A stretch of DNA of 64,000 bases from Bacteroidales bacterium (GCA_016788045.1 JAEUTG010000015.1:62001-126000), one strand, 5' to 3'; counted from the stretch's first letter, positions 1 to 9,693 are shown. Translations and numbers: made by a program. Notes: generated from the sequence alone by a model not told the origin.

Positions 1-1
1 G

Positions 2-517
2 GGATCAAAATTTGATCCTGAAAAAGCCAGGTGGATCAACCACCAATACCTCGCTTCTGCTCCCGACGAAACCATCGCTGATTTATTGGAAAAGATCATT
101 GTTGGTGAAGGAATTCAGGCTGACCGGATCAAACTTCTGCAAATCAGTGGTTTGATCAAAGACAGGGCAAACCTGATTCCGGATTTGTGGCAGCAGTCAT
201 GGTTCTTTTTCCGGTCACCGGAGAAGTATGATGAAAGTGTAATTCAGAAGTTCTGGAAACCCGAAACGCCCGGATTCCTGAAGAATATAGCGGCCATGCT
301 TGAGGGTCACGGTACGTTTGATTCGGCAACAGTGGAGTTTTCGCTGAAGCAGTTTATTCAGGAACAGGGTCTGCCAATGGGCCAGGTGATGAACAGCCTG
401 CGTTTGGTTCTTGTCGGTGGGAGTTTTGGACCCGGTGTGGCCGCAATCATCGCGGTTCTGGGAAAACAGGAAGCCATCAGCCGGATTTATCGGGCACTTG
501 ATACAATCGGGAAATAA
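2..517 (+). CDS. gltX: Glutamyl-tRNA synthetase, C-terminal part (5'-truncated by window edge)
   Basis: The frame is open from the first bases of the window, so only the last ~171 codons are present. The class I glutamyl-tRNA synthetase charges tRNA-Glu with glutamate in the cytoplasm. The visible part starts with the KFDPEKARWINHQYL signature, which sits at the boundary between the catalytic body and the helical anticodon-binding region. It continues through the all-helical C-terminal domain, ending in a segment (LRLVLVGGSFGPGV..I..LGK) typical of the GltX C-terminus. The HIGH and KLSKR catalytic motifs lie outside the window. An apparent internal TTG start at 86 is not the gene start. A prolyl-tRNA editing protein follows 43 bp downstream on the same strand. 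Confidence 0.95.
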   Translation, partial: GSKFDPEKARWINHQYLASAPDETIADLLEKIIVGEGIQADRIKLLQISGLIKDRANLIPDLWQQSWFFFRSPEKYDESVIQKFWKPETPGFLKNIAAMLEGHGTFDSATVEFSLKQFIQEQGLPMGQVMNSLRLVLVGGSFGPGVAAIIAVLGKQEAISRIYRALDTIGK

Positions 518-560
518 AACTTTTATTTACTGATTCACATAGCCTGAAAATCAATATCCT

Positions 561-1058
561 ATGGTTGGAGACAAATTACTCTATCAAAGACTGGAGGAAC
601 TCGGGATTTCTTTCGGCTACTATGAGCATCCCCCGGCTCCAACCATCGAAATAGCAGCCAACTACTGGAAAGACATTGAGAAAACGACCCACTGTAAGAA
701 CCTGTTTTTCAGAAATCACAAGGGAAACAAACATTATCTGGTTGTTTTCGATTACCGGCAGACATTGGCCATTCACGATCTTGAAAAAAGGCTGAAACAG
801 GGAAAGCTCAGCTTTGCGTCTGAACAGCGGATGGAGAAGTACCTGGGTCTTAAGCCCGGTTCGGTTTCACCTTTCGGGCTGATTCATGATACAGATAAAA
901 ATGTACACCTTTTTCTGGACGAGAATCTTGGCAAACTTCCCGGAATCAGTTTTCATCCGAACAACAATGAAGCAACCCTGGTGGTTGATTACAAGGATTT
1001 TATAAGATTCATCGAAAGTTGTGGCAACACCTGGGAGTACCTGAGCCTGTATGATTAG
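561..1058 (+). CDS. Prolyl-tRNA deacylase (YbaK/ProX-type editing domain)
   Basis: A 165-residue protein of the YbaK/EbsC/ProX family. These stand-alone proteins hydrolyse mischarged aminoacyl-tRNA-Pro in trans, mostly Ala-tRNA-Pro or Cys-tRNA-Pro. Evidence: the N-terminal LEELGISFGYYEHPPAPTIE (family pattern L..LGI....EHPP..T.E), the KNLFFRNHKGNKHYLVV strand, and KPGSVSPFGLIHD followed by a Phe/Leu-rich LDENL, which form the substrate pocket. The length is normal for the free-standing ProXp/PrdX group. It sits 43 bp downstream of gltX on the same strand, a coherent translation-quality pairing. Which mischarged amino acid is cleared cannot be told from sequence alone. Confidence 0.9.
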   Translation: MVGDKLLYQRLEELGISFGYYEHPPAPTIEIAANYWKDIEKTTHCKNLFFRNHKGNKHYLVVFDYRQTLAIHDLEKRLKQGKLSFASEQRMEKYLGLKPGSVSPFGLIHDTDKNVHLFLDENLGKLPGISFHPNNNEATLVVDYKDFIRFIESCGNTWEYLSLYD

Positions 1059-1156
1059 GCACCTGCTCTGCAGCTTGCTGAACTGAAGGGATGAACGCAT
1101 ATTTTTTCTTACTTTGAGGCCGATTAAAATGCATCGGTCTTTTTGAATTCTAAAGC

Positions 1157-2596
1157 ATGAAACCCTGGAGAATCAGTTTGTTTGTTTTCGCGGTATTGGG
1201 GGTTCTGCTTTTAATTACCTTGTTGAGCCGCACATTCGGGATCAGAGGGCTGGGTACTGAGGAGGGATTCGGAAGTGAAAAATTCCTGATAAAATATCCT
1301 TCTTTGTCCACCTTGCCTGATGCCGGCAGCCATGCAGTTAACTTACGGGCCGACAGTGTGATAAAGCTAATTGATACTGCTGCTTCCGATCCGGCAAGGG
1401 CCAGAATTCTGCCTGATTTCTCAAAGATTGACACCAGTAACCTTGTCAGAATCTGTTATCCAGTCACCAACAGTAATTTTACCGGAGAAATAAAATCGCT
1501 GCTGACCAGCGGCAAATGCCGGATTCTGCATTATGGTGATTCACAGCTTGAAGGGGACCGGATTTCAGGATACCTGAGAAACAGACTTCAATCGGTTTAC
1601 AGTGGCAGCGGACCAGGATTTATTCCCATCAAACAGGTATATGAACATTCCGCTGCTGAAGTCACAGTAAGTGACAACTGGTTGCGTTTTGCTTCTTTTG
1701 ATCCGACACAGAAGAAAATTCAGGGCAATGATTATGGATTGTATGCCTCATTTTCAAGGTTTACGCCTTTCGATTTCCATTCCGTGGATAGCAGTACTTT
1801 ACTGACACTGCCGGATGTAAAGGCGGAAATCACCATCAGACCTTCAAAAGCTGCCTATTCCGGATTCCGCAGGTACAACAGAATCGGGTTGCATTATGGA
1901 AATCTTGCAGAACCGGTTAAGATCAGTGTAAAATCGGGAGGTGGACAACCAGATGAAAGCTGGTTGATACCGGATAAATCATACCATTGTTTTGAAATTT
2001 TGTCTGACAACACGCCTTCAGAGGTGATAATTACACTGGAAGGCAAAATCAGCCCTGATTTTTATGGACTCACACTCGATGGAAACTCAGGAATAAGCCT
2101 TGATAATATCGCTATGCGCGGAGCCTCAGGCACGGTTTTCAGCAGCCTCAACCCGGAATCCTTCAGTAAAATGGCGCTTAAACTGCAGGCAAAACTGGTC
2201 ATTTTCCAATACGGGGGGAATACGGTTCCTTATGCTGAAGATTCAACATCTGTCAGAAGCTATTGTCGTTATATTGCCGGGAATATTCACTGGGTGCTGA
2301 AGCAGATTCCGGAGGCCAGGGTGATCTTTATTGGCCCGGCGGATATGAGTACCATGATGAACGGGAAAATGCAGACCTATCCCCTCCTGCCCTACCTCGA
2401 TCAGAAGTTGAAGGAAACCTGCTATAAATATGGCTGGGCATATTGGAGCACCTTTGATGCCATGGGTGGAGAAAATTCCATGGTAACCTGGGTAGAACAA
2501 GGCCTGGCTGCCAACGACTATACACATTTCTCACCCAGGGGTACACGGATTATTTCTGAACTCTTTTTTACTGCACTCTATCTCGATCTGAAATAA
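1157..2596 (+). CDS. SGNH/GDSL-like membrane-anchored esterase or acetyltransferase partner
   Basis: 479 residues with an N-terminal hydrophobic anchor (residues ~5-24), placing the rest in the periplasm. SGNH blocks are visible: HYGDSQLEGDR (block I, nucleophile Ser), FQYGGNT (Gly/Asn oxyanion blocks), and NDYTHFSPRG near the C-terminus (block V, Asp-x-x-His with the pair spaced as D-Y-T-H). Such proteins next to MBOAT acyltransferases transfer or remove acetyl groups on surface polysaccharides. The stop codon TAA shares its last A with the ATG of the next gene, so the two are translationally coupled. A near-consensus -7 box (TTACTTTG, 1109-1116) lies ~40 bp upstream. The substrate is unknown. 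Confidence 0.75.
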   Translation: MKPWRISLFVFAVLGVLLLITLLSRTFGIRGLGTEEGFGSEKFLIKYPSLSTLPDAGSHAVNLRADSVIKLIDTAASDPARARILPDFSKIDTSNLVRICYPVTNSNFTGEIKSLLTSGKCRILHYGDSQLEGDRISGYLRNRLQSVYSGSGPGFIPIKQVYEHSAAEVTVSDNWLRFASFDPTQKKIQGNDYGLYASFSRFTPFDFHSVDSSTLLTLPDVKAEITIRPSKAAYSGFRRYNRIGLHYGNLAEPVKISVKSGGGQPDESWLIPDKSYHCFEILSDNTPSEVIITLEGKISPDFYGLTLDGNSGISLDNIAMRGASGTVFSSLNPESFSKMALKLQAKLVIFQYGGNTVPYAEDSTSVRSYCRYIAGNIHWVLKQIPEARVIFIGPADMSTMMNGKMQTYPLLPYLDQKLKETCYKYGWAYWSTFDAMGGENSMVTWVEQGLAANDYTHFSPRGTRIISELFFTALYLDLK

Positions 2597-3885
2597 TGAA
2601 AAATATTCTGCTACCCGCTTTTTGTTTACTGTTTCTGACGCAGCTATCTGCACAGAAATACCTGCCCGACAGCATTCAATCAAGCCTGGGATCATTGTTT
2701 CATGAAGAATACAACCGGATTTACTATGCAGATTCGTCGGCCGGTTTCATTGCATTTATCAACAAGCTTGACAGTCTTTACCACGGAGAGCAAGATAGGA
2801 TTCATATCATGCATATCGGAGGTTCGCATATACAGGCGGATCTGTATCCCAACAAACTGCGGGAATATCTCAGGAATATGGGCCCCTGTTATGAAGCTCC
2901 CCGTGGATTGATCTTTCCATACCGGCTTGCCGGTACCAATAACCCCTTGAACTACAGCATTACTGGCAATAAGGAGAAGTGGAAGCGCTTCCGTTCGCCG
3001 GTAAAATCTGACAGCGCCTCCTGGGGAATCACCGGTATTACTGTCAGGCTGGATGCATTCAGTGACACGCTGGTTATCCGCGCCAACAATAAAAACCAAA
3101 CCCTTAAACCGTATTATTTTGATAAAATACGCATTTTAACTGATTCAGATACCGCTTTTTACAGGCTTGAAATCGTTGACAGCAGGGTGCGCATCGTTTC
3201 GGATACCCTCATGGCTGCTTATGCCATCAGGGAGTATACCCTTTCCGACACCCTGCAGACGGCCACCCTGATCATCCGTTATGCCGATAGTGCGTATCAG
3301 GGAAAATTTAACCTGATGGGGATTGAACTGGTGAACCCGAACCCCGGTATACAGTATACCTCAATCGGTGTAAATGGTGCAAGTTTTGAATCCTGGGCCA
3401 GATGCCGGTTGTTTCAGCAACAGCTGAATTTCTATAAACCAGATCTGTTTATCGTTTCTGTAGGCACCAATGATGCCTATACCACAACATTTGATTCTGA
3501 GAAGTTCAGATCTTCCTACAAAGCAATGCTGGAAATGGTAAAAATCTCAAATCCTGGCTGTGCCCTGTTGCTGACCGTTCCAAACGATTCATATTACCGG
3601 AGAAAGGCGCCAAATAAAAACACCCGGATTCAGCAGGAAATTATTCACTCACTGGCAAAGGAATACCATGCAGTAGTCTGGGACTTCTACGCTGTGATGG
3701 GAGGCCTGGGGTCTTCACAGCGCTGGTATCTTCACAAAATGATGCCCCGCGACAGGGTTCATTTCACGACAACCGGCTACAGCCTGAAAGCAGACCTGTT
3801 GTTAAAAGCATTGGTTACACTTTGGGAGGAATCCTGTGGTTATGATGCGAATAGTATGTTAAGAGCCATTACCGGAAAGAGATGA
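2596..3885 (+). CDS. Second SGNH/GDSL-family secreted protein
   Basis: 429 residues with a clear signal peptide (MKNILLPAFCLLFLTQLSAQ, cleavage near residue 20). SGNH elements: IMHIGGSHIQADLYPNKL, in which Gly-Gly-Ser replaces the usual GDS and keeps the nucleophile Ser; FIVSVGTNDAY (block III, Gly-Thr-Asn-Asp); and RDRVHFTTTGY (block V Asp and His). It starts inside the stop of the preceding SGNH gene and overlaps the downstream MBOAT gene by 4 bp (ATGA). The three therefore form one tightly coupled operon. It is probably a periplasmic partner that hands acyl groups to, or edits, a surface glycan. It is only distantly related to its neighbour, so this is not a recent duplication. Confidence 0.8.
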   Translation: MKNILLPAFCLLFLTQLSAQKYLPDSIQSSLGSLFHEEYNRIYYADSSAGFIAFINKLDSLYHGEQDRIHIMHIGGSHIQADLYPNKLREYLRNMGPCYEAPRGLIFPYRLAGTNNPLNYSITGNKEKWKRFRSPVKSDSASWGITGITVRLDAFSDTLVIRANNKNQTLKPYYFDKIRILTDSDTAFYRLEIVDSRVRIVSDTLMAAYAIREYTLSDTLQTATLIIRYADSAYQGKFNLMGIELVNPNPGIQYTSIGVNGASFESWARCRLFQQQLNFYKPDLFIVSVGTNDAYTTTFDSEKFRSSYKAMLEMVKISNPGCALLLTVPNDSYYRRKAPNKNTRIQQEIIHSLAKEYHAVVWDFYAVMGGLGSSQRWYLHKMMPRDRVHFTTTGYSLKADLLLKALVTLWEESCGYDANSMLRAITGKR

Positions 3886-5540
3886 ACAGGCTTAAAGAGA
3901 TTTTTACTTTTTCTGAAGCGTTTCCCCTGATCTTTACACAGGCTTCGTTCTGGATATTCTTTGCCCTTGTTTATTTGGTCTTTGCCCTCCTATACCGCAG
4001 AATTAAAATCCGGAACCTCTATCTGCTGCTGGTTTCGCTGTTTTTCTATTACAAAACCAGCGGGATGTTTGTCGGACTGCTGATTTTTACAACCCTGAGT
4101 AACTTTTACCTTGGAGCCGGTATCTTCAGGTCAGGATCCAGAACAATGAAACTTTTGCTGGTTTCACTCAGTGTTGCGATCAACCTGTTTGTACTCAGCT
4201 ACTTCAAGTATGCCTATTTTATAACCGATTCGTTCAATCATCTGTTTGGTACAGAACTTCAGGTTACTCATTGGCTGGCGGGTTGGGGCAACAAAATGGC
4301 GAACGTGAATTATTTCACCGTTGACAAAATAATTTTGCCCATAGGGATCTCCTTTTTCACTTTTCAGGCGATTACCTATTGCGTTGATATATACAGGAAT
4401 AAGCTTCAACCCATAGCGTCGGCAGCAGATTTCGGATTGTTTATTACCTTCTTTCCACAGCTGGTTGCAGGACCAATTGTGAGAGCAGGCGATTTCATTC
4501 CGCAGATCAACCGGCCGACCCTGATTTTGAAAGAGGATTTCAATACCGGTCTTTTTCTGATCCTCAAGGGAATGATCAAGAAAATGATTTTTGCCGATTA
4601 CATTGCCATGCATTTTATGGACAAGGTATTCGATGCGCCCGGTATGTACTCAGGTTTTACCAATGTTATGGCCATTATCGGGTATTCTCTGCAGATATAC
4701 GGCGATTTTTCGGGTTATACCGATATCGCCATCGGACTCGCACTCTGGATGGGATTCAGGCTGCCACAAAACTTTAATTCTCCGTATAAAGCACTTAATA
4801 CCAGCGATTTCTGGCGAAGATGGCACATTTCCCTCTCTTCATTCCTGAAGGATTATCTTTACATACCCCTGGGAGGAAACAAACGGGCTTCAAAAGGGAC
4901 TTTGCTGATCTCGGTTTTGATTATTTCCGGCCTTGTATTTTCATTCGGTGATTTGAAAACTGGTCTCATGGTTGCCGGGTCTGTTGCACTGCTTATTCTG
5001 ATTTTACTTGCCTTACCTGGAGGTAACCGCAATGTCATCGCCAATATAAATATCATGCTTACAATGCTCATCGGGGGGCTGTGGCACGGCGCGTCGTGGA
5101 AATTCGTTATCTGGGGAGGCTTGAACGGACTGGGTATCCTCATTTACAAGTACTGGCGCCGGATCAGCCCCTGGGAGAATTTCAACAACCGGCTCTCGGT
5201 TGTCTGGAAAATCCTGCTCACCTTTACATTCATCACGTTTACGCGCTTGTATTTCAGGGGTGAAAGCATGAACCATATCAATGAATGGTACCGACAGGTT
5301 GCCGGCAATATGGACTGGGGAAGCGCCCTGGATGTATTGGTTCAGTATAGAATGGTTTTCGTGGTTATGTTTCTGGGTTATCTCAGCCACTGGTTACCCA
5401 TAAAAGTCAAAACAGCCATTGAAAACCGGTTCTCACAGAGCCACCTGCTGCTTAAGGCTGCTGTTTCTGTTCTTACTGGTATTATCTGCTACCAGGCTTA
5501 TTCAGCCAGTTTTCAGCCATTCATCTATTTTCAGTTTTAA
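3882..5540 (+). CDS. MBOAT-family O-acyltransferase (AlgI/DltB-like)
   Basis: 552 residues with about ten predicted membrane segments. Family marks are LPIGISFFTFQAITYCVDIYR, the PQLVAGPIVRAGDF motif, and SDFWRRWHISLSSFLKDYLYIPLGGN. The catalytic His region is GGLWHGASWKFVIWGGLNG, where WHG holds the invariant His. These match AlgI/PatA/DltB-type membrane-bound O-acyltransferases, which move an acyl (usually acetyl) group across the inner membrane for attachment to exopolysaccharide or peptidoglycan. A non-standard hydrophobic insertion is present between the PLGGN and WHG blocks (residues ~335-385). It is the third gene of the SGNH-SGNH-MBOAT operon, and the ATGA overlap with the upstream gene supports a shared pathway. 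The glycan acceptor is unknown, since no glycan biosynthesis genes are adjacent. Confidence 0.9.
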   Translation: MNRLKEIFTFSEAFPLIFTQASFWIFFALVYLVFALLYRRIKIRNLYLLLVSLFFYYKTSGMFVGLLIFTTLSNFYLGAGIFRSGSRTMKLLLVSLSVAINLFVLSYFKYAYFITDSFNHLFGTELQVTHWLAGWGNKMANVNYFTVDKIILPIGISFFTFQAITYCVDIYRNKLQPIASAADFGLFITFFPQLVAGPIVRAGDFIPQINRPTLILKEDFNTGLFLILKGMIKKMIFADYIAMHFMDKVFDAPGMYSGFTNVMAIIGYSLQIYGDFSGYTDIAIGLALWMGFRLPQNFNSPYKALNTSDFWRRWHISLSSFLKDYLYIPLGGNKRASKGTLLISVLIISGLVFSFGDLKTGLMVAGSVALLILILLALPGGNRNVIANINIMLTMLIGGLWHGASWKFVIWGGLNGLGILIYKYWRRISPWENFNNRLSVVWKILLTFTFITFTRLYFRGESMNHINEWYRQVAGNMDWGSALDVLVQYRMVFVVMFLGYLSHWLPIKVKTAIENRFSQSHLLLKAAVSVLTGIICYQAYSASFQPFIYFQF

Positions 5541-5704
5541 GGAGGCTCACCCCCCCCTACCTATAATTCACAAATTGGACAAGAGTCCCATATTAGGACA
5601 ATATATTTAAAACCACATAATTATATATGATTTATAATCAATGTATTATAGAATTAATTTTGGTTTGGCATGACAGTTGACTATAGCCGGAAAAACCTAA
5701 AACA

Positions 5705-6103
5705 ATGAAAAATAAACTCTTCTTCCTATTAGCCGGTACTCTATTGTTCACCAGTTGTGCCAAAGATCTGGATTTTCCGGATATCAAAACCGATGCTTCC
5801 GTTTCCATTGACGAACTTAAAGTCAGTGATACTTTTTCCTGGAATACTGCGACTTCCGTTAATTTCAGCATTGAAGGTCTGCCTGGCAGTGTTCCTGTAA
5901 GCTCTACCCTTAAAATAAGCCTGCCTGATGGTTCGGTTGTTTATAACCGCATGCACCTGATGAGTAATAACCTTACCGTTGATCTGACAATTCCTTCAGA
6001 CGTCACTACCCTTGTTTTAACTTACGGATCTATCAGAGAAGAACTTAAAGTGCTCAACGGTAAGGTAGCTTACTCATTTATTCCTGTTGTAACCGAAGAA
6101 TAA
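5705..6103 (+). CDS. Small lipoprotein upstream of LruC protein
   Basis: 132 residues with an SPII signal (MKNKLFFLLAGTLLFTSC; lipobox LFTSC), so it is probably an outer-membrane-associated lipoprotein. The mature part is short and beta-rich, with no recognised domain. It ends only 22 bp before the LruC-domain gene on the same strand, and the two are probably co-transcribed. Such lipoprotein plus LruC pairs occur in Bacteroidota, but no function can be assigned. The preceding 164 bp (5541-5704) are AT-rich, with no terminator or promoter that can be called firmly. Confidence 0.75.
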   Translation: MKNKLFFLLAGTLLFTSCAKDLDFPDIKTDASVSIDELKVSDTFSWNTATSVNFSIEGLPGSVPVSSTLKISLPDGSVVYNRMHLMSNNLTVDLTIPSDVTTLVLTYGSIREELKVLNGKVAYSFIPVVTEE

Positions 6104-6125
6104 TTAATCCTAAAAAGCAGAAAAC

Positions 6126-7607
6126 ATGAAAAAGATACTTTTCTCCCTGATTATAGTGCTGAGCATGGCATTTTCATCCAAAGCCCAGGTAACACTCAAT
6201 TTCGAATCCGGCAACCGGGCCATTGAACAAGGCAATTGCTGGGTATTTGGCAGCGTTTCCTATTCCAACCTTGAGTTCCGGATCAATGGCAACTGGAGCG
6301 GCCGTACCAATCAGCTTACAAATCCCGCCATCACTGCCAGCTGGATAAAGACACCCTGGATACTTCCGGGTACTGGCAACATAACCATGAAAGCCCGGCT
6401 GGAGAATGCCAGTGGAATTAACAGGGGAGTGGTTCTGAGTTATATTCCCTATAATCCTGATGCTCCGACTTCACACAAAGAGGGTGTACCAACCACTTTT
6501 GCGACGTACAATTTCCCAACTCCACTGAATATCTGGATACAGGATCTGACTTTCACACTACCGCCTGCGATTGCCAATTCACAGGAATCCTACAAGATTC
6601 TCATCAGTTTTGTTGGTCAGGGGGGTAACAGCAGGGCATTTGTTGATGACATCGTTATTCCAGGAACATACAACTCAGATCCCTCGAATGGCTGTCTTCC
6701 ATTGGCCAATGTTGAAGATGCAGACGGGGATGGGGTTGCCGATGCTGATGATGCCTATCCTCAGGACATACACCGTGCTTACACCAGTGTATATCCCTCA
6801 GCCAATGGGTTCGGAACCCTGGCTTTTGAAGATTTATGGCCGAATAAAGGAGACTATGATTTTAATGATGTGGTGGTTGATTACCAGATAAATACGGTTA
6901 CCAATGCCAGCAACAATGTGGTAGAACTCATTGCACAGTTTAAACTCAAAGCTTCCGGAGCTGGTTTTAAGAATGGTTTTGCATTTCAGCTTGATGGAAT
7001 CGAAACAGATAAAGTGATTTCTGTAAGCGGAAACAGCATCAGCAATGCTTCAAATATCTCTTTTACAGAAGGTGGTCTCGAAAATGGACAGGATTTCGCC
7101 AACGTGATAGTTTTCGATAATTTCTTTAACGTCATGCCCAAACAAGGCTCAGGAGTTGGTGTAAATACCAATCCAGATGCTCCATTTATTGAATATCAGA
7201 CACTTACAGTTAGGGTTATCATGATTAACGAAGGTACCACGGCCCCCGGAGGAACGGTCAATATCGGTCAGATTACTCCCGGTGTTTTTAACTTTTATAT
7301 CTTCTCAACCCAGCAGCGTAGCCGTGAGATCCATCTCGCTGACAGAATTCCGACAGACCTGGCCGACACTTCCCTTTTTGGGACAGGAGATGATGATTCA
7401 GATGCCTCACAGGGAAAATATTACAAAACTTCCAACAATCTTCCCTGGGCAATCGATGTTTTACAGGGGTTTGAATATCCAACAGAAAAAAATTCAATTG
7501 ACAATACATACCTGAAATTCAACACCTGGGCTGTATCTTCCGGAAACAGTTTTTCAAATTGGTATACAGATCAGCCCGGATACAGGGATGTGCAGAAAAT
7601 CTACTAA
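6126..7607 (+). CDS. LruC domain-containing secreted protein
   Basis: 493 residues with a signal peptide (MKKILFSLIIVLSMAFSSKAQ). The N-terminal half is a beta-sandwich-like region resembling a carbohydrate or adhesion module (residues ~22-185). A Ca-binding thrombospondin-3-type stretch follows (DADGDGVADADDAYP, ~residues 197-212), then the LruC signature (TLAFEDLWPNKGDYDFNDVVVDY), which defines the LruC/DUF4842 domain found in surface proteins of Leptospira and Bacteroidota. There is no T9SS sorting tail at the C-terminus, so export beyond the periplasm is uncertain. The function is unknown; binding of a host or glycan ligand at the cell surface is inferred from family context. A short lipoprotein precedes it. 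Confidence 0.88.
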   Translation: MKKILFSLIIVLSMAFSSKAQVTLNFESGNRAIEQGNCWVFGSVSYSNLEFRINGNWSGRTNQLTNPAITASWIKTPWILPGTGNITMKARLENASGINRGVVLSYIPYNPDAPTSHKEGVPTTFATYNFPTPLNIWIQDLTFTLPPAIANSQESYKILISFVGQGGNSRAFVDDIVIPGTYNSDPSNGCLPLANVEDADGDGVADADDAYPQDIHRAYTSVYPSANGFGTLAFEDLWPNKGDYDFNDVVVDYQINTVTNASNNVVELIAQFKLKASGAGFKNGFAFQLDGIETDKVISVSGNSISNASNISFTEGGLENGQDFANVIVFDNFFNVMPKQGSGVGVNTNPDAPFIEYQTLTVRVIMINEGTTAPGGTVNIGQITPGVFNFYIFSTQQRSREIHLADRIPTDLADTSLFGTGDDDSDASQGKYYKTSNNLPWAIDVLQGFEYPTEKNSIDNTYLKFNTWAVSSGNSFSNWYTDQPGYRDVQKIY

Positions 7608-7694
7608 AGAGAATGCAGGTGGTATTTTCTTTAATCACTACCATTCACTGAGTCTGTTATAGAACAGCATACACTTCAGGAGCAGCTTAAAAAG

Positions 7695-7729
7695 AAAAAG
7701 CAGTCAAAAGTTACTTTTTGACTGCTTTT
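7695..7729. terminator. Intrinsic terminator, bidirectional
   Basis: A perfect 14-bp stem (AAAAGCAGTCAAAA, 7696-7709, with its complement 7716-7729), a 6-nt loop and A/T flanks. It lies between the convergent LruC gene and the glnS/tRNA-Gln unit and can stop transcription from both sides. Confidence 0.85.
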
Positions 7730-7738
7730 CTGATTTTG

Positions 7739-7811
7739 TTGACCTACTAGGGGTCGAACCTAGACTCTTCTGATCCAGAATCAGACGTGTTGCCAGTTAC
7801 ACCATAGGTCA
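7739..7811 (-). tRNA. tRNA-Gln (anticodon CTG)
   Basis: A 73-nt cloverleaf on the minus strand. The acceptor stem TGACCTA pairs fully with TAGGTCA, with discriminator A. The anticodon stem TCTGA/TCAGA closes the loop TTCTGGA, giving anticodon CTG. The T arm contains GGTTCGACC. CCA is not encoded. It starts 52 bp downstream of the glnS stop on the same strand, with an intrinsic terminator right after it, so it is probably processed from the glnS transcript. Confidence 0.95.
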
Positions 7812-7863
7812 GTTACCGGGCTGCAAAAATACAAAAATGTTTTTCGCTTGTGCAAATTTTCAG

Positions 7864-9573
7864 CTAATTATTTGCATTCGATTTTGCCCAGGAGTCTTTA
7901 AGGGCCACTGTTCGGTTGAAAACCAGGTTTCCTGGCTTTGAATCGCTGTCAACACAGAAGTACCCAAGACGTTCAAACTGGTATTTATCAAGCACCGGGG
8001 CATTGGCTGCAGACGACTCAATATATCCCTTCACCACTTTAAGCGAGTTGGGGTTCAGGTTTTTCTTATAGTCCTCGCCTTCAGGAACATCCTCAGGGTT
8101 TTCGCCCATAAACAGGCGGTCGTAAAGCCTGATTTCAGCTTCGGTGCATTGTGTGGCCGAAACCCAATGCAGGGTTCCCTTGACTTTGCGGTTACTTTCC
8201 GAACGTCCGCTCAGGGTTTCAGGATCGTGGGTACAGTGAATTTCTGTGATTTCACCACTCACAGGGTCTTTTACAACCGACTCGCATCGGATGATGTAAG
8301 CATATTTGAGGCGGACTTCACGCCCGGGAGCCAGACGGAAAAATTTGGAAGGCGGATCTTCCATAAAGTCTTCACGCTCAATGTATAGCTCCCTTGTAAA
8401 AGCAACTTTGCGTGAACCGGCATCCGGATTTTCGGGATTATTCACAGCATTCATCTCTTCAACCAGGTCTTCGGGGAAACTGGTAATTACCAGTTTAACG
8501 GGATTAATGACCCCCATCAGGCGGTTGGCATTTTTATTCAGATCTTCACGGATACAGAATTCAAGCAACCCTACATCAATCACATTTTCACGTTTTGCAA
8601 CACCAACAAGGTCTGCAAAATTGCGGATGGATGCAGGGGTATAGCCCCGGCGGCGAAGGCCCGAAATGGTTGGCATCCGGGGATCGTCCCAACCACTCAC
8701 GAAGTTGTTCTTTACCAGCTCAAGCAGTTTGCGCTTACTCATCACTGTATAGGTCATATTCAGACGGGCAAATTCGATCTGCTGAGGGGCAAAGATCTCC
8801 AGTTCACGGATGCACCAGTCGTAAAGAGGGCGGTGCACTTCAAATTCGAGTGTACAGATACTGTGGGTTATGCCTTCAATACTGTCGCTCTGCCCGTGGG
8901 CAAAATCATACATGGGGTAGATGCACCATTCATTGCCTGTTCTGTGGTGTTCAGTATGAATGATTCTGTAAAGAATCGGATCACGCATATGCATATTCGG
9001 TGATGCCATATCAATTTTGGCCCTAAGAACCCGGCTGCCTTCCGGAAATTCACCGGCTTTCATCCTTCTGAGAAGATCGAGATTCTCTTCCACCGGCCTG
9101 TTGCGGTAGGGGCTTTCCTGACCCGGTCGGGTAGGGGAGCCTTTCTGCTCGGCAATCTGTTCAGCTGAAAGGTCGCAAACATAGGCTTTGCCCTTCAGAA
9201 TAAGCTTTTCGGCAAATTCATAAATCTGATGGAAATAGTCCGAAGCAAAAAACTCGCGGCCTTCCCAGTCAAAACCGAGCCAGTGAACATCATCGCGGAT
9301 AGAATCCACATATTCCACATCTTCTTTAACCGGGTTGGTATCATCAAACCGGAGATTGCATTTTCCGTTGTATTTCAGGGCAGTGCCAAAGTTCAGGCAA
9401 ATCGACTTGGCGTGTCCAATATGCAGATAACCATTGGGCTCCGGTGGAAAACGGGTATGCACCCGTCCTCCGTTTTTGCCGTTACGGATATCCTCTTCGA
9501 TGATGGCATGAATAAAATTGACAGGTGTTTTGCTTTCACCCGGAAGCTCTGATGCAGATATAGTCTCGGTCAT
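7864..9573 (-). CDS. glnS: Glutaminyl-tRNA synthetase
   Basis: 569 residues, normal for bacterial GlnRS. It charges tRNA-Gln directly with glutamine. Class I motifs: HIGH at residues 51-54 within [17 protein letters not shown], and the KMSKS-equivalent VMSKRK. The GlnRS-specific GLEF-type segment ([15 protein letters not shown]) and the C-terminal beta-barrel anticodon-binding domain are complete. The ATG at 9573 is supported by a TATCTTTG box 20 bp upstream. The gene for its substrate, tRNA-Gln(CTG), is the next gene downstream on the same strand, before a terminator, so enzyme and tRNA may be made from one transcript. Confidence 0.98.
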   Translation of the reverse strand: MTETISASELPGESKTPVNFIHAIIEEDIRNGKNGGRVHTRFPPEPNGYLHIGHAKSICLNFGTALKYNGKCNLRFDDTNPVKEDVEYVDSIRDDVHWLGFDWEGREFFASDYFHQIYEFAEKLILKGKAYVCDLSAEQIAEQKGSPTRPGQESPYRNRPVEENLDLLRRMKAGEFPEGSRVLRAKIDMASPNMHMRDPILYRIIHTEHHRTGNEWCIYPMYDFAHGQSDSIEGITHSICTLEFEVHRPLYDWCIRELEIFAPQQIEFARLNMTYTVMSKRKLLELVKNNFVSGWDDPRMPTISGLRRRGYTPASIRNFADLVGVAKRENVIDVGLLEFCIREDLNKNANRLMGVINPVKLVITSFPEDLVEEMNAVNNPENPDAGSRKVAFTRELYIEREDFMEDPPSKFFRLAPGREVRLKYAYIIRCESVVKDPVSGEITEIHCTHDPETLSGRSESNRKVKGTLHWVSATQCTEAEIRLYDRLFMGENPEDVPEGEDYKKNLNPNSLKVVKGYIESSAANAPVLDKYQFERLGYFCVDSDSKPGNLVFNRTVALKDSWAKSNANN

Positions 9574-9593
9574 GCGTGGTATTTTTAAACATG

Positions 9594-9601
9594 CAAAGAT
9601 A
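9594..9601 (-). promoter_or_regulatory. glnS -7 promoter box (TATCTTTG)
   Basis: An exact match to the Bacteroidota sigma-70 -7 consensus TAnnTTTG on the minus strand, 20 bp upstream of the glnS ATG. No clear -33 TTTG is seen. Confidence 0.6.
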
Positions 9602-9685
9602 CAAATTCAGAATTGTTGAAGAACCCTATTGAAAGAACGTAAGTGACAGTTTAAAAAATCCTTCTTGCACAACTTCAAAAAATTG

Positions 9686-9693
9686 TATCTTTG
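9686..9693 (+). promoter_or_regulatory. tRNA-Leu -7 promoter box (TATCTTTG)
   Basis: TAnnTTTG match 23 bp upstream of the mature tRNA-Leu 5' end. A weak -33-like CTTG (9664-9667) sits 18 bp further up. Confidence 0.6.
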
